Positions 1 through 9,585 of a stretch of DNA of 64,000 bases are shown piece by piece (within the stretch, counting starts at the first letter, position 1; every line of letters begins with the position of its first letter). This DNA is from Burkholderiales bacterium (GTDB lineage: Bacteria; Pseudomonadota; Gammaproteobacteria; Burkholderiales; SG8-41): contig DATAJS010000023.1 of NCBI GenBank assembly GCA_036262035.1, positions 62,001 to 126,000 of the forward strand. Reading direction: 5' to 3'. A program made the translations under genes and the position numbers. The notes below the pieces were generated by a model. It saw only the letters and a program-made list of their open reading frames with translations, had not been told where the DNA came from and searched no databases.

Positions 1-2094
1 CCCGAAGCCGCCGCGGTCGAGATCATCCCTCACCTCTGGTTCCGCAACATCTGGGCGTGGGGCGATACGCGCAAGCGCGAGCCGATCATCACCGCGGGGC
101 CGAGCGTGGCGGACCGCTTCGAGTGGCTGATCGCGGACGACAGCGACGCCGACCACCTCGATAACCTGCCTTTCCACTACTCGATCGGGCGGCGCTACCT
201 CTATGGCGAGCGCGACGCCGAGCTGCTCTTCACCGACAACGAGACCAACGCTCGCAGGCTGTACGGCCGCGACGACGGCCACACCTATACCAAGGATGCT
301 TTCCACCGTTACGTCGTGGACGGCGATGCCGGCGCGGTGAACCGCCAGTTTCGCGGCACCAAAGCCGCGATGCGCTTCGTCCGCGCCGTTCCCGCCGGCG
401 GCTCGACCGTGGTGAGGCTGCGCCTCACCGATGCCGCGCTCGAGGATCCGCTGGCGGCGGTCGACGCGACCGTGCGCGAGCGCGTCAGGGATGCCGACGA
501 GTTCTACGACAGCATCCATCCCAAAGGCGCGACCGAGGACGAGAAGCGCGTGCAGCGCCAGGCGTTCGCGGGGCTGATGTGGGGCAAGCAGAACTATCTC
601 TTCGACGTCGCGAAGTGGCTCAAGGGCGATCACGCGCACGCGCCGCCCCCGCGCGAGCGCGAATGGATCCGCAACACGCACTGGAAGCACCTCAATTCCA
701 TGCGTGTGCTGTCCATGCCGGACAAGTGGGAGTACCCGTGGTTCGCGGCGTGGGACCTCGCTTTCCACACGATCCCGATCTGCCTCATCGATCCGGAGTT
801 CGCGAAAGAGCAGCTGTGGCTGATGCTGTTCGAGCAGTTCCAGCATCCCAACGGGCAGATCCCGGCGTACGAGTGGGAGTTCTCCGACCTCAACCCGCCG
901 GTGCATCCGTGGGCGGTCTGGCGCGTGTACAACATGGACCGCATTCGCGCGAAGCAAGGCGACCGCGTATTCCTCGAGAAATGCTTCCACAAGCTGCTCA
1001 TCAACTTCGCGTGGTGGATCAACAAGGTCGACGCAGACGGGAACAACGTTTTCGAAGGCGGTTTCCTCGGGCTCGACAACATCACCCTCTTCGACCGCTC
1101 GGAGAAGCTGCCCGGCGGCTGCACGCTCGAGCAGTCGGACGCGACCGGCTGGATGGGGATGTACTGCCTGAACATGATGCGCATCGCGCTCGAGCTCGCG
1201 AAGGAGAATCACGCCTACGAGGGGCTCGCGACCAAGTTCTTCCAGCACTACATCTACATCGGCGCGGCGATGAAGAAGATCGGCGGCGAGGACTACAACC
1301 TGTGGGACGAGCGCGACGGTTTTTTCTACGACGTGCTGCGGTTCCCCGGCGGTCGCTGCGAGAAGCTGCGGGTGCGCTCGATGGTGGGCCTGGTGCCGCT
1401 GTACGCGGTGGAACGTCTCGAGGACGCGTGGACCGAGTTTTTCGACGAGTTCCGCGGGAATGTGCAATGGTTCGTCGAGAAGCGTCACGAGCTCGCGCAG
1501 CACGTGGTGAACCGGCTGCACACTCCCGAAGGCGGCATCCTCGCGCTCACGATCGTCGACCGGCGCCAGATCGAGGGACTGCTGCACTACATCGCAGAGC
1601 CGTCGGAGTTCTTCTCCGACTATGGGCTGCGCAGCCTGTCGAAATGCCACGCGGCCCGGCCTTTCGTGCTCGACGGCGCGCAGGTGCTGTACGAGCCCGG
1701 CGAGGCCGATTCCAAGATCAAGGGCGGCAACTCGAACTGGCGCGGTCCGGTGTGGTTCCCGACCGCGTTCCTGATGATCGAAGCGATGCGCAAGCTCGCC
1801 AAGGCCTACGGCAATTCGCTCGGGACGCTCGACCGCAGCGGCCGGCGCTGGACCGTCGGCGAGCTCGCGCAGACGCACGCCCAGCGCCTCGTCTCGATCT
1901 TCCTCCGCGGCCCGGACGGCCGGCGCCCGGTGTACGGCAACAGCGAGAAATTCCAGAACGACCCGTATTGGCGCGATTACATCTGCTTCCACGAGTATTT
2001 CCACGCCGAGACCGGCGAAGGCCTCGGCGCGTCGCACCAGACCGGCTGGACCGGCCTCGTCGCATCGCTCATCGACGAGTGGTGCCAGCGGTAG
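1..2094 (+). CDS. GH63-like (MGH1-type) glucosidase, 5' truncated
   Basis: The reading frame is open from base 1, so the start lies outside the window; the GTG at 106 is only the first internal start-like codon. The residues before it, including [11 protein letters not shown], are typical of the family. The C-terminal half has the (alpha/alpha)6 glucosidase signatures of GH63-type enzymes: [52 protein letters not shown] and the final [12 protein letters not shown]...[17 protein letters not shown]. No signal peptide can be judged. Such bacterial proteins are thought to hydrolyse glucosides such as glucosylglycerate or oligosaccharides; the substrate here is unknown. An SDR gene follows after a palindromic spacer. 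Family assignment is confident, substrate is not. Confidence 0.85.
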   Translation, partial: PEAAAVEIIPHLWFRNIWAWGDTRKREPIITAGPSVADRFEWLIADDSDADHLDNLPFHYSIGRRYLYGERDAELLFTDNETNARRLYGRDDGHTYTKDAFHRYVVDGDAGAVNRQFRGTKAAMRFVRAVPAGGSTVVRLRLTDAALEDPLAAVDATVRERVRDADEFYDSIHPKGATEDEKRVQRQAFAGLMWGKQNYLFDVAKWLKGDHAHAPPPREREWIRNTHWKHLNSMRVLSMPDKWEYPWFAAWDLAFHTIPICLIDPEFAKEQLWLMLFEQFQHPNGQIPAYEWEFSDLNPPVHPWAVWRVYNMDRIRAKQGDRVFLEKCFHKLLINFAWWINKVDADGNNVFEGGFLGLDNITLFDRSEKLPGGCTLEQSDATGWMGMYCLNMMRIALELAKENHAYEGLATKFFQHYIYIGAAMKKIGGEDYNLWDERDGFFYDVLRFPGGRCEKLRVRSMVGLVPLYAVERLEDAWTEFFDEFRGNVQWFVEKRHELAQHVVNRLHTPEGGILALTIVDRRQIEGLLHYIAEPSEFFSDYGLRSLSKCHAARPFVLDGAQVLYEPGEADSKIKGGNSNWRGPVWFPTAFLMIEAMRKLAKAYGNSLGTLDRSGRRWTVGELAQTHAQRLVSIFLRGPDGRRPVYGNSEKFQNDPYWRDYICFHEYFHAETGEGLGASHQTGWTGLVASLIDEWCQR

Positions 2095-2157
2095 CGCAGG
2101 CGCCCTCGCCTGCACGTTGGGCTCGAGTACCGGATGCAGGCGAGGCGCCTGCGCTAC
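2091..2157. repeat. Palindromic spacer repeat with 23-bp arms
   Basis: The arm at 2091-2114 (GTAGCGCAGGCGCC...TGCA) pairs with 2135-2157 with one extra C, around a loop of about 20 nt. It overlaps the stop codon of the glucosidase gene. It could act as an mRNA hairpin, but there is no T-run, so it is read as a dispersed intergenic repeat rather than a classical terminator. Confidence 0.75.
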
Positions 2158-2168
2158 AGGAGAACGAG

Positions 2169-2972
2169 ATGACATTACCGCTGCAGGGACAGAAAGCGCT
2201 CGTGACCGGCGCGAGCTCGGGCATAGGCGCGGGTGTCGCCGTCGCGCTCGCGCGCGCGGGCGCCGACGTGATCGTCAACTACGCGGGCAGCGTCGAGGGC
2301 GCGCGGAAAACGGTCGAGAGCATCGAGCTGCTCGGGCGTCAGGCGATCGCGATCCGGGCGGACGTCTCCCAGGAGGGCGAAGTCGAAGCGATGTTCGACG
2401 AGATGCTGAGGGCTTTCGGCACGATCGACATCCTGGTCAGCAACGCAGGCCTGCAGCAGGACGCGCCGTTCGCCGACATGACTCTCGCCCAGTGGGACAA
2501 GGTGATCGGGGTCAACCTCACGGGCATGTTCCTGTGCGCGCGCCGGGCGGTGCAGGAGTTTCTGCGGCAGGGCGTGCGCCCGGAGATCTCCAAGGCGTGC
2601 GGGAAGATCATCTGCATGTCCTCGGTGCACGAGGTGATCCCGTGGGCCGGGCACGTGAACTACGCGGCGTCCAAAGGCGGCGTGAAGCTCCTGATGCAGT
2701 CCATGGCGCAGGAGCTTGCGCCGCAGAAGATCCGCGTCAACTCGATCGGACCGGGCGCGATCCAGACCCCGATCAACCGCGCGGCGTGGGAGACGCAGGA
2801 AGCGCTCGATGCGCTCCTCACGCTCATCCCCTACGGGCGCATCGGCGTCCCTGAAGACATCGGCAAGGCCGCGGTGTGGCTCGCCTCGGACGAGGCGGAC
2901 TATGTCACCGGACAGACCTTTTTCGTCGACGGCGGCATGACGCTCTATCCCGGATTCGCGCGCGGCGGCTGA
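2169..2972 (+). CDS. SDR family oxidoreductase (glucose 1-dehydrogenase-like)
   Basis: A 267-aa classical short-chain dehydrogenase. The Rossmann motif TGASSGIG is at residues 13-20, NAG follows strand 4, and the catalytic YxxxK is Tyr165/Lys169. A C-terminal VTGQTFFVDGGMTLYPGF is typical of the glucose/sugar 1-dehydrogenase group, which oxidises sugars or polyols with NAD(P). The ATG at 2169 is preceded by AGGAGAA, a good ribosome binding site, which rules out the much longer in-frame extension upstream. It follows the glucosidase in the same orientation and may act on the sugar it releases. That link is inference; SDR substrate cannot be read from sequence. Confidence 0.88.
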   Translation: MTLPLQGQKALVTGASSGIGAGVAVALARAGADVIVNYAGSVEGARKTVESIELLGRQAIAIRADVSQEGEVEAMFDEMLRAFGTIDILVSNAGLQQDAPFADMTLAQWDKVIGVNLTGMFLCARRAVQEFLRQGVRPEISKACGKIICMSSVHEVIPWAGHVNYAASKGGVKLLMQSMAQELAPQKIRVNSIGPGAIQTPINRAAWETQEALDALLTLIPYGRIGVPEDIGKAAVWLASDEADYVTGQTFFVDGGMTLYPGFARGG

Positions 2973-3067
2973 CGCTTCGGCGCCGGCGTCCGTTTATACT
3001 CGGGCAATGCCCATCCGCGCGGCTGCATGCGCGGAGCCAGAACGAATAACAAACCCCGACGGCGCCG

Positions 3068-3922
3068 ATGCAGCACCAGTCGATACTCAACTTCGGAAAC
3101 GGCCGGTACGTCAAGCTCGCCCTGCTCGTCTGCGTCGGCGCGATAGCCGCTTACGCGTGGCACGAGCCGCCCACGGTGTATCTGAAGCCGTACGGCGGCA
3201 CCGCGTTCGGCTACACCATGGGCACGATCTCGGGTGTCCTCGTGCTGTGGCTGATGCTGCTCGGCGTGAGGAAGCGCCGCTATCGCGGTGCGCTCGGCAG
3301 CCTCCAGGGCTGGACCTCCGCGCACGTCTGCCTCGGGACCTCGCTCCTCGTCGTCGCTACGCTGCACTGCGCCTTCGAGTTCGGCTGGAACATCCACACC
3401 CTCGCCTACGCGCTCATGGTCGCGGTGATCGTGAGCGGGTTCTTCGGCATCTACTCGTACGTGCGCTACCCCGAGCTCATGACGCGGAATCTCCGCAACG
3501 AGACCCTCGAGACCATGCTGCTCAAGGTCGCCGACCTCGATCAGAAATGCCGCCGCATCGCGCTCGATCTTCCGGACGAGGTCAACGCGATCGTCGCCAC
3601 CGCCGCGCGCGCCGAGGCGCGCGAGATGAACGTCCTGCCCGACTTCGTGCTGCGGCCGGTGCTCTCGCCCGCGGAGTGCCCGACCGCCGCGGCCTGCGAC
3701 GCGCTGAAGAAGGTCGGCCGCAACCTCACGGGCGAGCAGGCGAAGCTCAACGCGCAGCTCCTGGTCGAGATGACGCGCAAGAAAGCGCTGACCGACCGCA
3801 TCCGGCGCGACCTCGGTTATCGCGCGGTCCTGCACCTGTGGCTGTACTTCCACGTGCCGCTTTCTTTCGCGCTGCTCGCCGCGCTGATCGCGCACGTCGT
3901 GTCGGTCTTCTACTTCTGGTAG
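3068..3922 (+). CDS. Integral membrane b-type-cytochrome-like protein, first gene of the multiheme operon
   Basis: A 284-aa protein with membrane helices at about residues 15-30, 50-70, 85-105, 115-140 and 255-284. Histidines lie inside helices: SAHVCLG and ATLHCAFEFGW near residues 90-110, HLWLYFH and LIAHVVSV at the C-terminus. These are candidate axial heme b ligands, as in cytochrome b561 or ferric-reductase-like proteins. A soluble stretch (about 150-245) sits between helices 4 and 5. It starts an operon whose next gene is 11 bp downstream, so it probably passes electrons between the quinone pool and the multiheme cytochromes. A TATACT -10-like box at 2995-3000 is a weak promoter candidate. 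The family was not recognised by name; heme binding is inference. Confidence 0.7.
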   Translation: MQHQSILNFGNGRYVKLALLVCVGAIAAYAWHEPPTVYLKPYGGTAFGYTMGTISGVLVLWLMLLGVRKRRYRGALGSLQGWTSAHVCLGTSLLVVATLHCAFEFGWNIHTLAYALMVAVIVSGFFGIYSYVRYPELMTRNLRNETLETMLLKVADLDQKCRRIALDLPDEVNAIVATAARAEAREMNVLPDFVLRPVLSPAECPTAAACDALKKVGRNLTGEQAKLNAQLLVEMTRKKALTDRIRRDLGYRAVLHLWLYFHVPLSFALLAALIAHVVSVFYFW

Positions 3923-3933
3923 CGCGCGCCTTA

Positions 3934-5664
3934 ATGACGGTCCTGGTCACGCACGTACGCCGCAATGCCCGCGGGCAATCGCAGCGCGACCAGCGCCGCC
4001 TGACCGGGACGCTGCTCGGCATCGGCCGCGGCACCCGCAACGAGATCCACCTTCCCGACGCGCGCGTCGCGCTCAACCACGCGCGTCTCTCGATCCACCC
4101 GACCGGCGCGCGTGTCGAAGCGGTCGACGGCACGATCGAGCTCAACGGCCGCCGGGTGCAGACGGCCGATCTCGCGATCGGCGACGCGATCCACATCGGG
4201 GCGTACGAGATCACGGTCGATGAGCCGCCCGCGGACCTGCCGCTCGCGCTCACCGTCGCGTTCGACCCGAAGTTCGCGAGCGGCGGCAACATGCTCCGGC
4301 GTGTGCTCATGCTCGCGCCCCGCGTGTCCAAAAGGCGGCTCTCCTACCTCGCGTTCTTCGGCGTGCTGTTGCTCGCGCTCGTCGTGCCGCTCGCGGCCGA
4401 TCTCCTCGGCCCGCGCGGCCCGGCCGAGCCGGGCTCTGCGAAAGCGATCTTCCGCGAGCTCGTGCCGGTCGTCGCCGGCAATTTCATGCAGGCGTGGAAC
4501 CCGGGCACGCTGTCTCGCGGGCACCAGGTGTTCGGCGCGAACTGCCGCGCGTGCCACGAATTTCCTTTCGTGCAGGTGCGCGACTCGGGGTGCGTGTCGT
4601 GCCACAAGACCATCCGCGAGCACGTGCCGAAATTCGAGCTCACCGGTTCGCGCGGCATCGAGTTCGCGCGCACGCGCTGCGCCGAGTGCCATCGCGACCA
4701 CAAGGGCAAGGACATGGCGCCGCGCGCGCAGGAGCTCTGCGCCGACTGTCACGCCGACATCAAGTCCACCGCGCCGCATGCGCAGTCGCAGAACGTCACC
4801 GACTTCGCCGAAGATCACCCGCAGTTCCGGCTGACGCTCGTCGACGCGGACCGGCCCGAGACGACCCGGCGCGTGCGACAGGCCGCGCAGCGGCCCGCCG
4901 AGATGGTCGAGCGCTCGAATCTGAAGTTCAACCACGCTCTGCACATGAATCCCGCGGGAATCCGCGATCCGCAGGAAAAGCGCACGGTATTGAGCTGCGG
5001 CGACTGCCACGAGCGCGACGAAGGCGGACGTCTCATCGCCCCCATCGACATGGAGCGCCACTGCCGCCAATGCCATTCGCTCGCGTTCGAGCCGAAAGTG
5101 ACCAGGCGCCAGGTCCCGCACGGGCCGGTCGAAGACGTGGTGACGACGCTGCGCGAGTTCTACGCGAGGCTCGTGCTCGGCGAAGTGCCGCCGGGTGTCA
5201 CGCCGCCGCCCGATCTCATCCGCATGCGCCCCGGCGCGGTGCTCGATTACCAGGAACGCCAGCAGGCGCTGCGCATCGCCGACGAGCGCGCCCAGCGCGT
5301 GCTGCGCGAGCTCTTCAAGGAGCGCGCGGTGTGCTCGACGTGCCACTACACCCAGCCCGACGCGAACGGCGGCTACGCCATAGCAAAGGTACGCGTCGCG
5401 CGCGTGTGGATGCCGCAGGCATTGTTCTCACATGCGAAGCACGCGACGCAGTCGTGCACGACGTGTCATGATGTGACCCGATCGAAGAATGCCGCCGACA
5501 TCGCGATGCCGAACGTCGCGAAGTGCCGCGAGTGCCACGTCGGCGCGCGGCCGGTGATGGGGAAGGTCACGTCCGATTGCGCGTCGTGCCACAAGTTTCA
5601 TGCGGGGCGCGACTTCTGGCATTGGGAGCTGCAGACTCAGATGCAGGCAAGGGGAAGGAAATGA
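3934..5664 (+). CDS. FHA domain-decaheme cytochrome c fusion, membrane anchored
   Basis: A 576-aa protein. Residues 1-100 form an FHA-like domain (GIGRGTRNEIHLPD, then NHARL and ELNGRRV). One transmembrane helix follows at about 136-156. Residues 204-553 carry ten CxxCH heme sites: CRACH, CVSCH, CAECH, CADCH, CGDCH, CRQCH, CSTCH, CTTCH, CRECH and CASCH. The expected topology puts FHA in the cytoplasm and the hemes in the periplasm. The usual Ser-Arg of the FHA SRxH motif is Ala-Leu (VALNH), so phosphothreonine binding may be lost or altered. The ATG at 3934 was chosen because the frame upstream overlaps the previous gene and codes for arginine-rich shadow sequence. The stop overlaps the next ATG by 4 nt. 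Confidence 0.85.
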   Translation: MTVLVTHVRRNARGQSQRDQRRLTGTLLGIGRGTRNEIHLPDARVALNHARLSIHPTGARVEAVDGTIELNGRRVQTADLAIGDAIHIGAYEITVDEPPADLPLALTVAFDPKFASGGNMLRRVLMLAPRVSKRRLSYLAFFGVLLLALVVPLAADLLGPRGPAEPGSAKAIFRELVPVVAGNFMQAWNPGTLSRGHQVFGANCRACHEFPFVQVRDSGCVSCHKTIREHVPKFELTGSRGIEFARTRCAECHRDHKGKDMAPRAQELCADCHADIKSTAPHAQSQNVTDFAEDHPQFRLTLVDADRPETTRRVRQAAQRPAEMVERSNLKFNHALHMNPAGIRDPQEKRTVLSCGDCHERDEGGRLIAPIDMERHCRQCHSLAFEPKVTRRQVPHGPVEDVVTTLREFYARLVLGEVPPGVTPPPDLIRMRPGAVLDYQERQQALRIADERAQRVLRELFKERAVCSTCHYTQPDANGGYAIAKVRVARVWMPQALFSHAKHATQSCTTCHDVTRSKNAADIAMPNVAKCRECHVGARPVMGKVTSDCASCHKFHAGRDFWHWELQTQMQARGRK

Positions 5665-7529
5665 GGGGACGCTTCGTCGCGTTGTTGGCGGCCGCGCTGA
5701 TCGCGGGATGCGGCGGAGGTTCGGGTGGCGACGGCGGACGTACGGTCGGCGGCTCGGCGGGATGCTCCGGCGCGTGCTTCGTCGCGACGCCGAGCAATCT
5801 CACCGTCGCCGACGTGCAGCGCGTGATCGGCCAGGCGGTGTTCGAGGCGACGGCGCGCGGCGCGAACGCGACCGTCGCGGTCGTCGACCGCGTCGGCAAC
5901 GTGCTCGCGGTGTTCAGGATGCCCGCCGCGGCGCCGACGTTCACGATCAGCAGCGGACGCGGCGTGTCGGGCGGTCTCGAGAACGTCAACATCGTGCCTT
6001 CGGAGTTCGCGGCGATCGCCAAAGCGCTGACCGGCGCGTATCTCTCGAGCGAAGGCCACGCCTTCACCACGCGCACCGCGAGCCAGATCGTGCAGGAGAA
6101 CTTCAATCCCGGCGAGATCAACTCGCCGGGCGGCCCGCTCTTCGGCGTGCAGTTCTCGTCGCTCTCGTGCTCCGACGTCGTTCGCAACCAGGCGATCGTC
6201 GCAGCGGGCCCTAAGGGCTCGCCGCTCGGGCTCGCAGCCGACCCGGGCGGCCTTCCCCTCTACAAGAACGGCACGGTCGTCGGCGGCGTCGGCGTCATCT
6301 CCGATGCGGTGTACGGCCTCGATCTGAACGTCACCGACATCGACCAGAGCGCGGACGAGCTGATCGCCGTGGCGGGCACGCGCGGCTTCGATGCGCCCTC
6401 CGACCGCCGCGCCGACCGCATCACGGTCGACGGCCGCAGCCTGCGCTACGTCGATTCCGAAGCGCTGCAATCGAATCCCGCAGGCGCGCCCGCGTTCCCG
6501 CCGCCCGGCGCGCTGATCGCGGTTCCCGGATTCAACGCGGCGGTCGTCGCGGCGGGCGCGACCTACGGCACGACCGCATCGGGCATACGCGCCAACGCCG
6601 ACCCGGCCTTCGCCGGCACGAACTCGTACGTGCTCGACGACGGCACCGGCGTCAACCGCTACCCGCCGATCGCCGGCACCGACGGCCAGATGACCCAGCC
6701 CGAAGTCTCGCGCATCCTCGTCGAAGGCTTGCGCGTCGCGAATCGCGCGCGGGGGCAGATCCGCCGGCCGCTCGGGGCGACGGCCCAGGTCTCGATCGCC
6801 GTCGTCGACACCAACGGCGCGATCGTCGGGCTCGTGAGGACGCCGGACGCGGCGATCTTCGGCATCGACGTCTCGGTGCAGAAAGCCCGCAGCGCGCTGC
6901 TCTTTTCGGTGCCGACCGCGGGCGCCGAGCTGACCGCGCAGCCGCCGGCGCTCTATCCCACGCCGCCCGCCGCCTCACCGATCGGGCAGTACGTGGTGAA
7001 CATGCAGGCGCTGATTCCCGGCGCGCTCACCGACGGCACCGCCTACAGCGCGCGCGCGATCGGCAACCTCGCGCGGCCGTTCTTCCCGGACGGCATCAAC
7101 GCCAACGGGCCGGGGCCGCTCTCCAAGCCGTTCGGGAGCTGGAGCCCGTTCACCGACGGCCTGCAGCTCGATCTCGTCATCAATCGCGTGGTCACGAACC
7201 TCGTCACCAACGCGCAGACGGCGCCGTGCACCGGCCTGACGCGCGCGCCCAACGGCATCCAGATCTTCCCCGGCAGCGTACCGATCTACCGCGGCGCGAC
7301 GCTCGTCGGCGCGATCGGCGTGTCGGGCGACGGCATCGACCAGGACGACATGGTCGCATTTCTCGGTCTCGCCAATGCGGGCGCCGCGCTGGCCACCGGG
7401 ATCGGCAACGCGCCGCAGGCGCGCCGCGCCGACCAGATCAACCTGCCCGGCGGACGCCTGCGCTATGTGAACTGCCCCATCGCGCCTTTCGTCGACAGCA
7501 CCGCGACCAACGTCTGCGATGGCCTCTGA
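5661..7529 (+). CDS. Lipoprotein with two GlcG/HbpS (DUF336-type) domains
   Basis: A 622-aa protein with a lipoprotein signal; the lipobox LIAGC places the lipidated cysteine at 17. Two GlcG/HbpS-type domains follow. The first is about residues 45-270 (SNLTVADVQRVIGQAV, then AVVDRVGNVLAVFRM, GGVGVISD) and the second about 350-610 (EVSRILVEGLRVANRARG, SIAVVDTNGAIVGLVRTP, GAIGVSGDGIDQDD). HbpS/GlcG proteins bind heme or act in redox sensing. Each domain is enlarged by long insertions compared with the usual length of about 140 aa. The start overlaps the FHA-cytochrome stop (ATGA). In an operon rich in c-type hemes, heme handling or a structural role on the outer membrane is plausible but unproven. 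Confidence 0.82.
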   Translation: MRGRFVALLAAALIAGCGGGSGGDGGRTVGGSAGCSGACFVATPSNLTVADVQRVIGQAVFEATARGANATVAVVDRVGNVLAVFRMPAAAPTFTISSGRGVSGGLENVNIVPSEFAAIAKALTGAYLSSEGHAFTTRTASQIVQENFNPGEINSPGGPLFGVQFSSLSCSDVVRNQAIVAAGPKGSPLGLAADPGGLPLYKNGTVVGGVGVISDAVYGLDLNVTDIDQSADELIAVAGTRGFDAPSDRRADRITVDGRSLRYVDSEALQSNPAGAPAFPPPGALIAVPGFNAAVVAAGATYGTTASGIRANADPAFAGTNSYVLDDGTGVNRYPPIAGTDGQMTQPEVSRILVEGLRVANRARGQIRRPLGATAQVSIAVVDTNGAIVGLVRTPDAAIFGIDVSVQKARSALLFSVPTAGAELTAQPPALYPTPPAASPIGQYVVNMQALIPGALTDGTAYSARAIGNLARPFFPDGINANGPGPLSKPFGSWSPFTDGLQLDLVINRVVTNLVTNAQTAPCTGLTRAPNGIQIFPGSVPIYRGATLVGAIGVSGDGIDQDDMVAFLGLANAGAALATGIGNAPQARRADQINLPGGRLRYVNCPIAPFVDSTATNVCDGL

Positions 7530-9585
7530 CCGCCGCGCGCTCGCACTGGTCGCGATGGCGGCGTGCGCGCTGCCGTTCGCCTCGTACGGCTATGTGCCGG
7601 TCCATTACGCCGCCCTCAGCGATGCGAAACCCGCAGCCGCGGTGCCCGATCGGTTCCTGCTTCAGGTGCTCGTGCCCGAAGCGGCGCTGCACGAGAAACC
7701 GGACAGCGATGCGCCCGTGGTCGGACGCGTCGAACAGGGCGCGCAGCTCGAATCGGATCTGAAGACCGGAGAGTGGTATCGGGTGCGGCGCGAAGGCGCG
7801 GCGCCGGCGTGGGTGATGGACGCACCGACCACGACCGGTCCTTCGCTGAGCGTGATCCCCTTCCCCGCCGACCGACGCATCGATCTGGGCCGCGCGCCCG
7901 ATCTCGAACGCCGCCGGCCGCAGGGCACGCGCCTCGAGCCGCGCCTGCCGGTCATCGATCCGGCGAAAGTCGAAGCGCCTTCGCCCTTCGACCTGCGCCA
8001 GGAAGTGCCGGTGATCGACCGCTGGCGGATCGTGAAACAGCTCGGCCTGCTGCCGTACGACCTGCGCGATCCGTACAACCCGAACGTGCTCAAAGGCGAC
8101 CTGCCGGTCCTCCAGAAGCAGCTCGGGCCCGACTGGTTCTTCAACCTCTCGGCGGTGTCGGACAGCGTGATCGAGCTGCGGCGATTGCCGACCGCGGTCG
8201 GCAACCAGTCGATGGTGAATGCCGGCTCGAACGCGACGCTCGGCCGCGGGCGCCAGTCGCTGCTCGCCGAGACCGCGATCATCGGGCTCTCGCTCATCAA
8301 GGGGAACACCGTCTTCCGCCCGCCGGACTACGAGCTGCGCTTCGTGCCGGTCATCAACCTCAACCGCACCGTCACCCAGGAAGTGCGGGCGGTCAACGTC
8401 GATCCGCTGCAGGGGCGCACGCGCAACGACGGCTTCTTCGGCGTACAGGAGTTCTTCCTCGACAAGCACCTGCGCGACGTCTCGACGCGCTACGACTTCG
8501 ACAGCGTGCGCGTCGGCATCCAGCCGTTCACAAGCGACTTCCGCGGCTTTCTCTTTCTCGACCAGCCGCTCGGCGTGCGCCTCTTCGGCACGCGCGACAA
8601 CAACCAGTGGCAGTACAACGTCGGCGCTTTCCGCAGGCTCGAGAAAGACACCAACAGCGGTCTCAACGACGTGACGCAGCGCCTGCGCGCCGACGACGTC
8701 TACGTCGCGAACCTCTATCGCCAGGACTGGCCGGTGCCCGGTTTCACCGCGCAGGGCATCGTGCTCCACAACCGCAACCGCGAAGGCGATCGCGGCCAGT
8801 ACTACAACGCCAACGGCTTCCTGCAACGCCCGGCGATCCTCGGCACCGGGCGGCCGCACAACTACAACGTCACCTATTTCGGCCTGAACGGCGACGGCCA
8901 TTTCGGCCGCTGGAATCTGACCGCATCGGGTTATTACGCTTACGGTCGCGACGACCGCGGCATGTTCTCCGGCGTGCGCGAGCGCATCGGCGCGTACTTC
9001 GGCGCGATGGAGCTGTCGCGCGACTTCGACTGGGTGCGCATCCGCGCCAGCGCCCTTTTTGCCTCGGGCGACAAGGACCCGTTCGACTCCAAAGCGACCG
9101 GTTTCGACGCGGTGCTCGAGAACCCGCTGATCGCGGGCGCCGACACGAGCTACTGGATACGCCAGGGCATACCGCTCATCGGCGGCGGCGGCACCAACCT
9201 GTCGATCCGCAACGGCGTGCTCGCCTCGCTCCGCACCTCGCGCGAGCACGGCCAGTCGAACTTCACCAATCCGGGGATACACCTCTTCGGCATCGGCGCG
9301 GATTTCGACGTGCGCCCGCAGTTGCGCGTCATCACCAACGTGAACTACCTCGAGTTCGACAATCTCTCATCGCTCGCGAACCTGCGTAACCAGCGCTTCA
9401 CCAGCACGCGCATCGGCACCGACGTCTCGGCCGGCATCCAGTATCGGCCGCTCTTCAACCAGAACATCGTGATCAACGCGTCGGGCGCCGTGCTGTTCCC
9501 GGCGCAGGGGCTCAAGGAGCTGTACGGCAACTCGGTCGACAGCAAGCAGTACTCGGTGCTGATCAACATCCTGTTCGCGTACTGA
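7519..9585 (+). CDS. Outer-membrane beta-barrel with N-terminal SH3-like domain
   Basis: A 688-aa protein. The signal peptide ends near residue 22 (VAMAACALPFASYG). An SH3b-like domain at about 45-105 (LLQVLVPEAALHEKPDSDAP...GEWYRVRREGAAPAWV) follows. The rest, about 210-688, has alternating polar/aromatic strands and ends in ...SVLINILFAY, a C-terminal aromatic as needed for BAM recognition. This fits a large porin. It overlaps the preceding lipoprotein gene by 11 nt, and the decaheme cytochrome ATG shares the last base of its stop. By analogy with porin-cytochrome conduits such as MtrAB it may sheath a multiheme cytochrome, but no similarity to MtrB was recognised (no CxxC near the N-terminus was seen). 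Confidence 0.75.
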   Translation: MASDRRALALVAMAACALPFASYGYVPVHYAALSDAKPAAAVPDRFLLQVLVPEAALHEKPDSDAPVVGRVEQGAQLESDLKTGEWYRVRREGAAPAWVMDAPTTTGPSLSVIPFPADRRIDLGRAPDLERRRPQGTRLEPRLPVIDPAKVEAPSPFDLRQEVPVIDRWRIVKQLGLLPYDLRDPYNPNVLKGDLPVLQKQLGPDWFFNLSAVSDSVIELRRLPTAVGNQSMVNAGSNATLGRGRQSLLAETAIIGLSLIKGNTVFRPPDYELRFVPVINLNRTVTQEVRAVNVDPLQGRTRNDGFFGVQEFFLDKHLRDVSTRYDFDSVRVGIQPFTSDFRGFLFLDQPLGVRLFGTRDNNQWQYNVGAFRRLEKDTNSGLNDVTQRLRADDVYVANLYRQDWPVPGFTAQGIVLHNRNREGDRGQYYNANGFLQRPAILGTGRPHNYNVTYFGLNGDGHFGRWNLTASGYYAYGRDDRGMFSGVRERIGAYFGAMELSRDFDWVRIRASALFASGDKDPFDSKATGFDAVLENPLIAGADTSYWIRQGIPLIGGGGTNLSIRNGVLASLRTSREHGQSNFTNPGIHLFGIGADFDVRPQLRVITNVNYLEFDNLSSLANLRNQRFTSTRIGTDVSAGIQYRPLFNQNIVINASGAVLFPAQGLKELYGNSVDSKQYSVLINILFAY

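Noticed and set aside
579-2168. Long upstream extension of the SDR frame
   Set aside because: Arg/Pro/Ala-rich out-of-frame translation of the glucosidase gene; the SDR has its own ribosome site at 2160-2165.
3007-3933. Upstream extension of the FHA-cytochrome frame
   Set aside because: It overlaps the b-type membrane gene and codes for arginine-rich shadow sequence; FHA begins right after the ATG at 3934.
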